Shown here: positions 1 through 9,355 of the stretch, piece after piece
How the letters are laid out: each line of letters begins with the position of its first letter
How positions within the stretch are numbered: the first letter of the stretch is position 1
Source: Eutypella sp. D-1
Taxonomy: Eukaryota > Ascomycota > Sordariomycetes > Xylariales > Diatrypaceae
Assembly (NCBI GenBank): GCA_023313575.1
Contig: JAJTTP010000021.1
Location: forward strand, 1-64,000
Direction of reading: 5' to 3'
Length of the DNA: 64,000 nucleotides
The notes under the pieces: model-generated
The model's database searches: none
What the model was told of the DNA's origin: nothing
The model's input: the letters and a program-made list of their open reading frames with translations, nothing else
Translations under genes and position numbers: made by a program

Positions 1-79
1 TAAAAATTTTGGCCCGAAGAAGATATAATATCGGATATTGTTTAAAGTTAATAATATTATTAAATAAAAGCTTATAACG

Positions 80-340
80 TGTAACGGCTGGTTTATTCCT
101 AATTATTAATCCAGTTAAAGGGTTTATATTAACAAAAATGCTAAGGGTTTTAAGTAATAAGTAATTACGTTTGGTAATAATAAAAAAAAAAGTGTTTTAA
201 GTAATTAAGTTATATTATAAGCTGGTAAGCTTAAAAATTATTTAAAAAAAAGGTAATAAACGTAGTTATATATTATTTATATCCTTTATCCCTGATATTA
301 AAATATATAGTTATTATTAAATCGTTAAGATCGTATTTAA
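80..340 (+). repeat. left arm of long inverted repeat
   Basis: The reverse complement of this stretch aligns almost continuously with 1,020-1,275. Anchors include GGCTGGTTTATTCCTAAT here against ATTAGGAATAAACCAGCC-like sequence near 1,255-1,273, and AAATCGTTAA here against TTAACGATTT near 1,028. In the part compared base by base all mismatches are C/T or G/A transitions. Confidence 0.8.
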
Positions 341-1019
341 ATATAGCGATTTAATATCGTTAAGATCGTTACCGATTTAACCGATCCTTTTTGGCCGTGT
401 GGCGTATGTGGCTTATTTTAATGTGGCTGTTTTTTTCTCCAGAATTTAAGTTAGGGATTTTTTTTTATTATGTTTAGCCCTATTAGGCCTAATGGCCCGA
501 CCGGTTATAACAAAATACGTTATATTAACTCCGGTTATAACAAATATATAATAAATAATAAGAAAAATTTAAATTAAAAACTTTATATTTAAGCTAATAA
601 CGTTTATAATAAAAATAAAAAGTTATATTAATCGGATTAAATAATAAAACCGCCGTAAAAAGAATTGCGTTAAAAAGTTTTACGTTAAAATAAAAGTTTT
701 ACGCGTTAAAAATCCGATTTATTAATACGATTAAATATAATAAAAGATAAAATAAAATAAAAAAAAATAAAATATTTATAATAATAAAAACGGGAAAATT
801 GGTTTTAAAGATAAAAACCTTAAAAAAGGAGAAATCGTGTTATAACCTGGTTAAGTTATAAAAGGTTAAAATAAAGCTAATAATAAATTACGATTTTATT
901 TAAAAAAACGAAGCTTTTAAAAAAACCTAACTATAATAAATTAATTACGTTTAAATCACGTAATAAAAAAAATAACCAGGATAGCTAATTATTTTAATGA
1001 TTTAAAATAATTAAAATAA

Positions 1020-1275
1020 CCAGCTATTTTAACGATTTAATAATAACTATATATTTTAATGTTAAAAATAAAAGATATAAATAATATATAATTATATTTG
1101 TTACCTTTTTTTTTAAATAGCTTTTAAGCTTATTAACTTATAATATAATTTAATTACTTAAAGCACTTTTTTTATTATTATTATTAAACGTGATTATTTA
1201 TTACTTAAAACCTTTAATATTCTTATTAATATAAACCCTTTAACTGGATTAATAGTTAGGAATAAACCAGCCGTT
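1020..1275 (-). repeat. right arm of long inverted repeat
   Basis: Partner of the arm at 80-340, separated by roughly 0.7 kb of AT-rich spacer. Weaker similarity continues outward for some tens of bases on both sides, so the true element ends are not fixed. The arm length (about 250 bp) suits the terminal inverted repeat of a DNA transposon or a foldback element. Confidence 0.8.
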
Positions 1276-1660
1276 ATAATTTTTAATACGTTAATAAATA
1301 ATTTTTTAATTAAAATCGGATATATTTATTATAACGATTATAATAATTTTATTATTATAAATTAATAATATAAAATTAAAAAGCTTATTTAAAAAAGATA
1401 ATATAATAATTAAAGCCGTTACCCGGTTATTATTAATTTATATCGGGATAAATATTATTAATATTATATTATTAATACCGTTTATAACCGTTATATTATT
1501 AAATAAAATAAAATAAATAAATAAATAAATTTTTTCCTTTTTATAATAATAATTAAAGTTTAAATCTTAAAATATATTAATATTTATTATATGTAATATA
1601 ATTACTCGGTATTATTAAAAAGGATTAATAAGCACATAAGCTTATTATATATGCATTTAA

Positions 1661-2266
1661 GCAAACTTATTGCCATTGATTCCTAAGGGGAAAATAGGGG
1701 CAAGGGAGCAAATGCATCGACACTAAGGGCTGGTATGGTTATATTAACCGAAATAGCACTAATAATCGACTTTATGTAAGAACAAGAAGAGACAACACAG
1801 CAAAAAAGACAAGAACCGCAAACAACAAAACATCTAGGTTATCCTTCCAGCCATCCCATCCATCCACCTAGCCAGCCAGCCAGCCAGCCAGCCTGCGGGA
1901 GTTCTCTCGTTCCCCCCCAAAAAGAATTGGCGGTGCCAAAACAACAAGAATAACAGTGCCCAGCCCCCGATCGTTCGTCATGGTCGTTATCGTTCGTGGC
2001 AATGCAATCAAAAAAATAAAGAAATAACTCAAAAAACAAGACCTTTCTCGTGTGACTTGGGGGTCTTTACCTCCACGCGCCCCACACGCCTCTTCGCCCA
2101 AACTCCCACACATTGACTTCCTACCCATGCGCTTGATATATCGGGAGGGGGCGGTAAGAGGCACCCTCCTTTGGGGAAAAAAGCAACGCTGTGTCGCCGT
2201 CGGCGCGAGCAGCATCCATCCCCCCTCCCCCCCAACCCCCCCAACCCCGCTCTACACACACACTTT
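1661..2266. other. intergenic, 3' flank of NDC80
   Basis: Normal-composition sequence between the RIP block and the NDC80 stop codon. It holds the CAGC microsatellite and a C-rich tract near 2,219-2,250 that would lie in the NDC80 3' UTR. No supported gene is seen. Confidence 0.6.
1869..1893. repeat. CAGC tetranucleotide microsatellite
   Basis: About six tandem copies of a 4-bp CAGC/CCAG unit, preceded by a CCAT-type run, lie in the 3' flank of the NDC80 gene. Confidence 0.85.
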
Positions 2267-4549
2267 TTACATATCGATGTTGCGCTGGGTATCTTCCTTC
2301 ATCTCGTCGCTACCGAGCTCCTTCTCGAGCTCGTCGGCCACGAAGCCCTCGTAATCCTCGAGGTTCTTCTGGATGTGCACCTTGAACTTGATCGTGTCGT
2401 TCAGCATCTTCTCGATCTCCGTGTGCAACTCCTCGCGCAGCGCGTTCGCCCGGAGTGTCAGCTGCTCGTATCTGTGGAACGTTAGTAAACGTTTTTTAGC
2501 AATAGAAGGAATAAGACGAAGAATAGAAAGAGAAGAAAGAAGAAAGGAAAAAGAACGCACTCGATGTTCGTGTTCATCTCCCTCTGTTCCATTAACTGCA
2601 CGGATTCCGTGAGCTGCGCCCGCATCTTGGCCAACTCCTTCTCCATCTTCTCGATCTGCGCGTCGGAGGCCAATTTCTGCGTAGTGGTGACCTAAGTTGC
2701 GAATGCCGGTTAGTATCGATGTTCATCGAGTAAGCAAGTGAGTGAGAGCGCGCGTTTGTATACACGTGTAGTTTGGCGGAGAACCAAAGGAAGGACTCAC
2801 CTCCTTCGTTTTCTCGTACTCCTCCTCCGCAGCCCTGACCCTGTGCTCGAGGGCCTCCACCTCGTTCCTCTTGTCCTCGATGGCCTCCTTTATTCCGTCC
2901 AGGAGGTCATGATCCTTCATCATGGCCTCCATCGCCTCCGTGCGCCGGTCGTAGATCTCCTTCCTGAGCGCCGCGAAGTTGCTCTTAATCTTGCCTCGCA
3001 GGTCCAGGTTCAAGATGTGCGCCGGCTGGTACCCCGTCGTCGGGTCGGCCAACAGGCGCTCGCTCTCCGTTACGTTCGAGTACGACCCCTTCATCATAGA
3101 CCCCGTGAAGTTGGACTCGTTCACGGTAACCGCCAGCTCGTACTCGACGCCCTTGGCGTTGACCGCTGTGGACGGGATCAGCCCGATCTGATAGGCCAAC
3201 GTGTTGTACTTGTCGACTAGCCTCTCAAGCTCGTCGAGCTTGCGGCTGGCCTCCAGCTCCTTCTCTGCGACGCGCTTCTTGCCCTCCTCGAGTCGCTGGG
3301 TGGCGGTCTCGATGCCCTTTTGCAGTCTTTCGCGCTCCGAGGTCATGCGGTCAATATCCTGCATGCTGATCCCTTGGTCGTCGACCTGCTTTTGCAGCCC
3401 GCGCCGTTCCTCGTCCGCCTCCTTGATCTCCTCCAACAGCTTATCCATTTCTTCCTGTAATACCTGGATGCGGTTCTCGTACTTCTCGGACCTCTGCATG
3501 GCAAGCTCGTTGTACTCCTCAAACTTCACCTTATCCTCCTCCATAATTTTGAAGTGGTTGTCTAAGACGCGCGGGTCGGGTGTTGTCTCTTCGAGATCTT
3601 CAATTTCCTTCTGTAGACGGGCATTCTCGGCTTCCAGCATCTGAAGCTCCGACTGATACTTGGAGTTGTTGCGCTCGAAAGCCTCGGACATGACTTGTAT
3701 GTGCGGGGCAACAACCCTCTCGGCGTCCTCGTCATTAGCGTCGGCGTCCATGTTCAGCCAGTCTCGGTATGCTGAGCTCAGGAAGTCAAAGATAATATGG
3801 TCGGCGCTCACGTCGATCCCGCTCTCCATACAGGCTTCATCGTAGCGGTGGCAGGCGTAACCCTCGAGCATCTGTGCTAGCTGCATCATCCAATGTAATA
3901 ATCCCAGGAAAGTACTCCAATTCTGGCCACCGACTGCTGCGATCTGGGACTTGGTGATACTTTTCTCGTAAGGATACCGCAACTGCTTCAGAATCGGGGG
4001 CACTTCCTGGTCGATGTTCTTCAGGAAGCGGTAGCTGGGGTCGATGCGGTGGTAGATCCATTGAAACATGTAGTTGAAATCCTTTTGCGTGGGCGACTTG
4101 ATGATGTTCGGCGACAGGTTATGTTTCATCTCCATCTCGAAGTTGTTCTGGGCGAGATAGTCGAGCAGTTCCTGACCGATACGGGCCTGCCATGATCGAT
4201 CCTTCAAGGGCCTGGGGTCTCGCGGCACACCTGCGGCCTGCGGCGCCTGCTGGAAGAAGCTCTGGTGACTCATAGGACCATTCGTCGACGGGCGGGCGGC
4301 TCGGTAGACACTACTCCTCCGATCGGTCTCGGAAGCCCGCTTCAGGCTCGAGGAGGGGGCTTGAAAGGAAGATCGCTTAACGGAGGCGCCTAATTCGGCG
4401 AGGTTGCCGCCTGAGGAGGATCGTGAAAACATAGGCTGGCTCGGACGGCCGCCGAGGGCCAGGGATTGCCTAGATCCCGACACGGACCGCACATGGCTGT
4501 TGGTTAAGGTCGAGCCGCCGGCTCCGCTAGTCGAATTAGATCTTTTCAT
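2267..4549 (-). CDS. ndc80: kinetochore protein NDC80 (HEC1 homologue)
   Basis: Subunit of the outer-kinetochore Ndc80 complex, which binds microtubules. Exons are 4549-2801, 2691-2561 and 2471-2267, with donors GTGAGT and GTGCGT and CTAAC-type branch sites; the exons sum to 694 codons plus stop. The Ser-rich basic N-terminal tail (about residues 1-110) fits the Aurora-B-regulated tail. It is followed by the calponin-homology microtubule-binding domain (about 115-235; for example [13 protein letters not shown] and [16 protein letters not shown]), then a long coiled coil to the C-terminus. Length matches fungal orthologues (about 640-750). The two short 3' exons continue the coiled coil in frame and end in the region that would contact Spc24/Spc25. 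The start is the first in-frame ATG before the Ser-rich tail. Confidence 0.96.
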
Positions 4550-5434
4550 AGCCGAGGCGGGCTGAGGGATGGCAGAGTTGAGGTTGATACCTCCAAGGGT
4601 CTACTGAATATAAAATGTTTCTTTTGGTTAGAACATGGCAGAGCATGGTAGAACATGACGGATGGGCGTCGGCGCATTTGGGGAGAGGGGAGATCATTTG
4701 GGGGAGGGGGGGAAATCATAGTACCTACCTCCCTAGGTCTGCGCACGCTCCAAAGTCCCGTTTCCTGGGACATAATGCCAGAGAACAGATAAAAAGGGGT
4801 TGTTGTGTTGTTGTGTTACTGTGTATTCTTCTTATCTCGCAGTGTATCTCGTAGTAGCCGAAGTCGGGTTGATCCGATTTGTGATGTTTTCCCAATGAAA
4901 ATAAAATGTTGTACACCTCTTGGGTTGATTTTGGGGGGTAAATCAATGTTCCTCTAACGTTCCAACAGAGGTTACCGCAAAAGTTACCTAGTGTAGGCCC
5001 GCGCGGGCGTCGCAAAGTTGTTAATTTGATCCCGGAAGTAAACAAACCCGGCGAGGGCTTTTGATTGGATTATATGGTTACATCAACAGAGAAGTGGGTA
5101 AATATGGGGCGTCGAAGCCGGGTCCATGCAGTCTTACCCAGATAGGTAGAGTCTAGGCAGCATGACCCACCTGCATTGATTTTGGGCGTTAACCCTATCA
5201 GCATCCATTCTTGCCATTTGAGCATCATGGTGGGCCTGGTATTACATGTACCTAGTGTATTTACTTGTGTACATGTATCTAGGTACATACTTATGAGCAT
5301 CAATTAAACACTTGGAGGCTGAATTCCACGTTGAACGGTAAACCTAACTTCAACTTCTCCGTAATGTTCAAGTAGTCTAGAAAATATCACTGTCGTCCAA
5401 TCATGGGAACGCTGCTCACTACGTACCGGTCACA
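4550..5434. other. intergenic between divergent NDC80 and 5435 gene
   Basis: Shared upstream region of two divergently transcribed genes. It contains one CCTAGGT motif near 4,732 and an imperfect inverted repeat with arms ATGTACCTAG (5246-5255) and CTAGGTACAT (5279-5288). No coding frame is supported. Confidence 0.5.
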
Positions 5435-6553
5435 ATGGGGAAGAAAATCATGATGTTTGCTGGTGCTCCGGAGTACCATGCACTCGACTGGAAAGACGAC
5501 GAGCTTCTAGATCATTTCCTGGCTCCACTGGCGACATTCGTGGATCAAGTAGAGGATCCGTTACCAGTGCCGACTGCAACAGACCCGGGTTTTACTACCG
5601 ACAACGCAGTATGGAGATCTATCCCTCTCCAAAATATGCCCCTTCATACAGGATTCTCCCAACGTCACGAACTGTGGGACGGGTACTACGGTGAACCGGA
5701 ATTCTTTGGGAGTGCATCACTCTTGATCCAGGCGAGCAATGACGTCTCTTCTGCATCTCCCACGAGCACGTCTCTGCCTAGCCAAAGCATTTTGGAGCAA
5801 TTCTATGACCATTCACTTGCCATCCACGACGACATCGCATCGTCCCAACTACCCGCTGGGAGCTTCAGCACGGTCCTTTCGTCCTTCAACACCACGGAAG
5901 GCGTTACCATAGACGATTCAAGAGTGCTATCGCCTGACCCCTCAAGTCGCCAGGCTTGTGCGCCTGAGGTTGCCCACCTGAGCGACTTGGAGGATATCCC
6001 GAATGCCGCTTACCTCCAATCAATATCACCACAGACAATGACGGTGAATTTGATTGTTGGCATCATCTCCATTGCAGAGCCCCGGACTATCAGAACTAGG
6101 TGGGGCTCGACGAAGTCACTTGTCGAGCTTCTCGTCGGAGATGAGACGAAGTCCGGCTTCACCATAACTTTCTGGCTTCCAGGCCCGGACGAGTCTGGAG
6201 CCGGATCTAGGGTAGACGCTATCAGGCAACTTAGACGACAGGACATCGTACTGCTCCGGAACGTGGCTCTGGGTGCATTCATGCAGAAGGTACACGGTCA
6301 CAGCTTGAGAAAGGGGCTCACGAAGGTCGATCTTCTCCACCGTCGAAAGCTCACTAGGGACGATGTAGGCGGTCCATACACCGTAAGGCAGCTTTCCTCG
6401 AAGAAACACGCCCACCCTCAATTCATGAAGACCAGGCGTGTTTGGCAATGGGCCGTAGACTTCGTAGGTAGTGGGGGGAACAGCCTCGGGAAACGTAAGA
6501 TGAAGACTAGGAGCATGAAGGACTGGGACGTTCCACCCCCCGATACACAATGA
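5435..6553 (+). CDS. hypothetical protein with OB-fold-like C-terminal half
   Basis: Single-exon frame of 372 codons. The N-terminal half (about residues 1-190) is low in structure, acidic and Ser/Thr-rich. The C-terminal part (about 200-340) has alternating hydrophobic strands with a pattern like an OB fold: VNLIVGIISI, then SLVELLVGDET, FTITFWLP and IVLLRNVALGAFM. This resembles single-stranded nucleic-acid-binding OB domains such as those of RPA- or shieldin-like proteins. The C-terminus is basic and Trp-containing. This is inference from pattern only; no catalytic motif is visible. The start was taken as the first ATG, followed at once by Lys-Lys-Ile; a second Met lies at residue 6. The function is unknown. 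Confidence 0.7.
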   Translation: MGKKIMMFAGAPEYHALDWKDDELLDHFLAPLATFVDQVEDPLPVPTATDPGFTTDNAVWRSIPLQNMPLHTGFSQRHELWDGYYGEPEFFGSASLLIQASNDVSSASPTSTSLPSQSILEQFYDHSLAIHDDIASSQLPAGSFSTVLSSFNTTEGVTIDDSRVLSPDPSSRQACAPEVAHLSDLEDIPNAAYLQSISPQTMTVNLIVGIISIAEPRTIRTRWGSTKSLVELLVGDETKSGFTITFWLPGPDESGAGSRVDAIRQLRRQDIVLLRNVALGAFMQKVHGHSLRKGLTKVDLLHRRKLTRDDVGGPYTVRQLSSKKHAHPQFMKTRRVWQWAVDFVGSGGNSLGKRKMKTRSMKDWDVPPPDTQ

Positions 6554-7049
6554 GGCGTAGCAAGATTGTGCTCACTTACTAGGAAGGATCCCACCAAAGC
6601 GCCTGTTGCATATCAAAGTGCCTCAGTCTTTTGTCGTATTCAAATTGAGCTCAATCCAAGTCTTTGGCATAGAACAAAGCCGTGTTCGACTGCATATCAA
6701 CATACGGACGGCATGATGCATGGCCCATTTGACCAAACACAATCGCTATTGTTCGCATTGACATCAATAGGTCAAAGGAATATTAAGAAAGAACCAAGTA
6801 GACTGTATAACAGGATAAAGGCCATTGTGCCAACAACCCGTTTGGAAGTGCAGGTCTGCTCATAGCTATTCATAGCTATATCGTTTAATTCCTCTATATA
6901 AACATGTCTCGCTCTTCGGTACATGTAGCTTTTCCTGACATCTTCAGCGACAACCACATCTTACAGCAATCACATCTTCACAGGACTTGTAACCCTCGGG
7001 ATTCTGACTTATATACTCAAGGCTCTTTTTACGGTATACGGTAAAGACA
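6554..7049. other. intergenic, promoter of J-domain gene
   Basis: Nearly 500 bp with no convincing coding frame. A TATATAAA-like stretch near 6,893-6,901 lies about 150 bp before the next start codon and may serve as its TATA element. Confidence 0.4.
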
Positions 7050-7805
7050 ATGGACGCATACAAAGTTCTAGGAGTCAGCCCAGGGGCCGACCGGTCGGCG
7101 ATCCGGAAAGCCTACCATAAGCTTTGTCTCACGCACCATCCCGACAAGGCGGGTGATTCTCCGGAAGTCCACGAGCGCTTCGTCCGAATCCAAGAGGCGT
7201 ACAATAAACTGACTGAAGATAAGGCTGCAGGTACAAGCGAGAACGAGAAGAGAGCGGGCCACCGAGCGCGTCCCGACAGGGAGACGAAGCCGGCACGCAC
7301 GCACAGGCCGAGGCGAGAATCCCCGTCCCCCGAACGCCGGCGCCCGCACCACCGCCGGCCAGCGAGCCGCCCCAAGCCGTCCTTTGCGGAGATGTGCGAC
7401 TTCAAGTGGGCCGCGGAGGACATGGCGATGGGGATTGCGGAGGACCTCGAGACGCGCAAGAAGTCTTTCGTGTCACTTTACAGGCGGTATGAGCGGTTCG
7501 CTCCCGGCCCGTCGGTCCAGAGCGTGCAGATGGACTTCGACGTCATCGAAGACGAGCTCGAGGACAACATCAAGGAGGCAGACAGACTCGCAAGGCGCAT
7601 CGAGGTCATCGACGTGGTCGAGTGGTGGAACGGTAGCTGCTGCGCCGCCGACATCAGCGAAGCGCTCGATGAGCTCAGGTCCCACGCCGGCGACTGTCGC
7701 CGCAAGCTTGACGTGCTCGAGAACACCATCCGCTCAGCCGAGCTCGCGGCGGTCAAGGCCAAGGAATGGGACAAGACCTTCCGGGAACAGGTCTCCCGGT
7801 GGTAA
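7050..7805 (+). CDS. DnaJ (J-domain) protein
   Basis: 251-residue single-exon protein. Residues 3-68 form a J domain with the diagnostic HPD tripeptide (residues 30-32) between helices II and III (start MDAYKVLGVSPGA, then IRKAYHKLCLTHHPD). J domains stimulate the ATPase of Hsp70 chaperones. There is no Gly/Phe region and no zinc-finger cysteine repeats, so it is a class III (type C) J protein. Residues 70-115 are very basic and Arg/Pro-rich, and the remaining half is helical and charged with likely coiled coil (about 160-245). No signal peptide or membrane segment is seen, so a cytosolic or nuclear place is likely. Its specific client is unknown. Confidence 0.9.
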   Translation: MDAYKVLGVSPGADRSAIRKAYHKLCLTHHPDKAGDSPEVHERFVRIQEAYNKLTEDKAAGTSENEKRAGHRARPDRETKPARTHRPRRESPSPERRRPHHRRPASRPKPSFAEMCDFKWAAEDMAMGIAEDLETRKKSFVSLYRRYERFAPGPSVQSVQMDFDVIEDELEDNIKEADRLARRIEVIDVVEWWNGSCCAADISEALDELRSHAGDCRRKLDVLENTIRSAELAAVKAKEWDKTFREQVSRW

Positions 7806-8175
7806 GTATTAGGTAAAGTATATATACCCCGGGTGATTGTGTGGATATGGTTTGCTGAAGACAATTCGTGTCTGTAAGGACTTGTTTATATATAAATTAC
7901 GCTGGCTCCATGCCTTGTTTATCAATTTATTATCAATACTAGTAGACTCCTAACCCCTTCTCATGGTAACCCAGCAGCGATCATTCCTTCACAATGGTGA
8001 CGCTTATGTGAAAACCTTTGAGTAAATCAACCTTCATTCAAGCGATTCAATTTTACATGACTGGGTGTTATAAAGCATTCGGGAGCCTATAACTTTCTCA
8101 TTTCGTGTCTTAGAGCTCAATTAGACCCTAAGCAATCCCCTGGCGCATCCCGGCTCGCTGGTCTCAGGCAGTTCT
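7806..8175. other. intergenic downstream of J-domain gene
   Basis: No supported coding frame or repeat. It includes an AT-rich 3'-flank stretch near 7,880-7,940. Confidence 0.4.
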
Positions 8176-8700
8176 CTACTCATCGATACCTTTCTCCTTA
8201 AGCGCAGCGTCAATCCTCTTAGCGAGTTGATCTCGACACTCGACACACAGTCGGTCATAGTATTGTCCGATCAACCAAAGGTCAAAGCTGTATGTACCTT
8301 TCAAGATACCATGCCCTAATCAGACATGTACGCTCTAACTCGTCGAGTCAAAGACGGTATAACAGCTTGGATCGGCAGCTGCAGGGGCCGGCACCGAGTT
8401 GGTGGGAATTTTCCGCGCATGAAGACCGTGGAAATCGGTCATGGCATAGACCCTGAACATCTGTATGCGGGCGGCGTGCACTTCGAGGCGAACCAATACG
8501 TCCCAAACTACGAATGGCCAGATCTATACTGAAGGTGCCTCTGCTTCCACGAACATCACGAAATCGGCGGTGATAACAATTTGTGCATGACTGATGACAC
8601 CGACAATCATGTGAACTGGAACAGCCGTACCGATTTCACATAGGAACACATCACAATCACTCAGGGCCGCACCATTGTTATCGGAGTATAAATATATTTT
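8176..8700. pseudogene. possible decayed coding fragments
   Basis: Two protein-like stretches occur here without a complete gene. On the minus strand, 8291-8176 could be a terminal exon after a TACATACAG acceptor; it reads as a soluble helical tail with motifs YYDRLCVECRDQLAKRID and ends in a stop at 8176-8178. On the plus strand, 8320-8640 reads as a Tyr/Asn/His-rich protein (GGVHFEANQYVPNY, then a stop, then FHEHHEIGGDNNLCMTDDTD) broken by in-frame stops. The opposite strand of the same part is also largely open with one stop. Which strand once coded cannot be decided; decay of an old gene is an inference. Confidence 0.25.
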
Positions 8701-8734
8701 CATCTTTTACCTACGGTCATCGCAGCTTACCGCC

Positions 8735-9355
8735 TCAACCGCACTTGCAATCCAGGCACGGACATGCTCGTGATCGATTAGTCTTTGGTTTCGATCTCCG
8801 GCGCTTTGGGAGCTTCCCCGTCCTTTTCCAATATGCGGACTCGGGGACGTCATCTTCCCAGTCATTTTCATGACGAACTTGGACCGAGTCATCGGGGACA
8901 TACTTAAGAGCATCTGGGTTGTCGGCGGCGGCCTTTCTGACTGCTCTAGGAGTCCTCGCCCCCGCGAATTTGTTAGCGATGGCGCGAACGCAATCCTCGC
9001 GCAGTTGGTTAACACGGAGTTTGCTCGCGACCTCCGCAATCTGGTGAAGTGATGAAACGGGATAACCGCGCAGGAATTCTTGGTCCCAGTCCAGCCGCGG
9101 CTTCGCGGCTGTGTTCTCGTCCTGGTCCGGGTCGTCATGGTGTATTTCACACCATGAGAGCACAGCTCTTAAAGGCAAAGAATCACATCCATGCACTGGC
9201 ACGACGTCCGTCTCGGTAAGGTGCGGCATTTCCGCCAAGAGCTCCCTGAGAAGTCCCGATCGCTCCGCTGCGCGCCGGGGTACCTCGATGTGTGTACCGT
9301 CAGACGCCTGGATGGTAATATACGTTGGGCTGGTCCCGGCAGCAGCCATCTTCAA
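8735..9355 (-). CDS. Skp1-like protein (divergent paralogue)
   Basis: 206 residues, no intron needed. The N-terminal POZ/Skp1 fold is recognisable: an ITIQASDGTHIEVPRRAA-like opening, LRAVLSWCEIHHDDP, the hallmark WDQEFL, and a helical part corresponding to Skp1 helices 5-8 (CVRAIANKFAGARTPRAVRK, then VRHENDWEDD). In SCF ubiquitin ligases Skp1 bridges cullin and F-box proteins. Canonical Skp1 is about 160-170 residues and ends soon after the ENxW motif; this protein adds about 35 residues that are Lys/Arg-rich and finish with a cysteine cluster (CPCLDCKCG). The acidic loop is shortened. It is probably a paralogue rather than the essential Skp1; expression is unknown. The start could be Met1 or Met3. 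Confidence 0.82.
   Translation of the reverse strand: MKMAAAGTSPTYITIQASDGTHIEVPRRAAERSGLLRELLAEMPHLTETDVVPVHGCDSLPLRAVLSWCEIHHDDPDQDENTAAKPRLDWDQEFLRGYPVSSLHQIAEVASKLRVNQLREDCVRAIANKFAGARTPRAVRKAAADNPDALKYVPDDSVQVRHENDWEDDVPESAYWKRTGKLPKRRRSKPKTNRSRACPCLDCKCG

Larger units (their letters stand above)
1..1660. repeat. AT-rich RIP-degraded repeat block
   Basis: This block is extremely AT-rich, dominated by TpA steps and almost free of CpA, and has no plausible coding frame. It stops abruptly near 1,660, where normal base composition begins. It contains a long inverted repeat (arms listed separately) whose arms differ by transitions, which is the signature of repeat-induced point mutation acting on a duplicated element. 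It is probably the remnant of a transposable element. The left end may be cut off by the window. The element family cannot be told because the interior is too decayed. Confidence 0.85.

Noticed and set aside
8546..8571. HEHHE string suggesting an HExxH metalloprotease
   Set aside because: The frame is interrupted by stops on both sides and no other protease motif is present.
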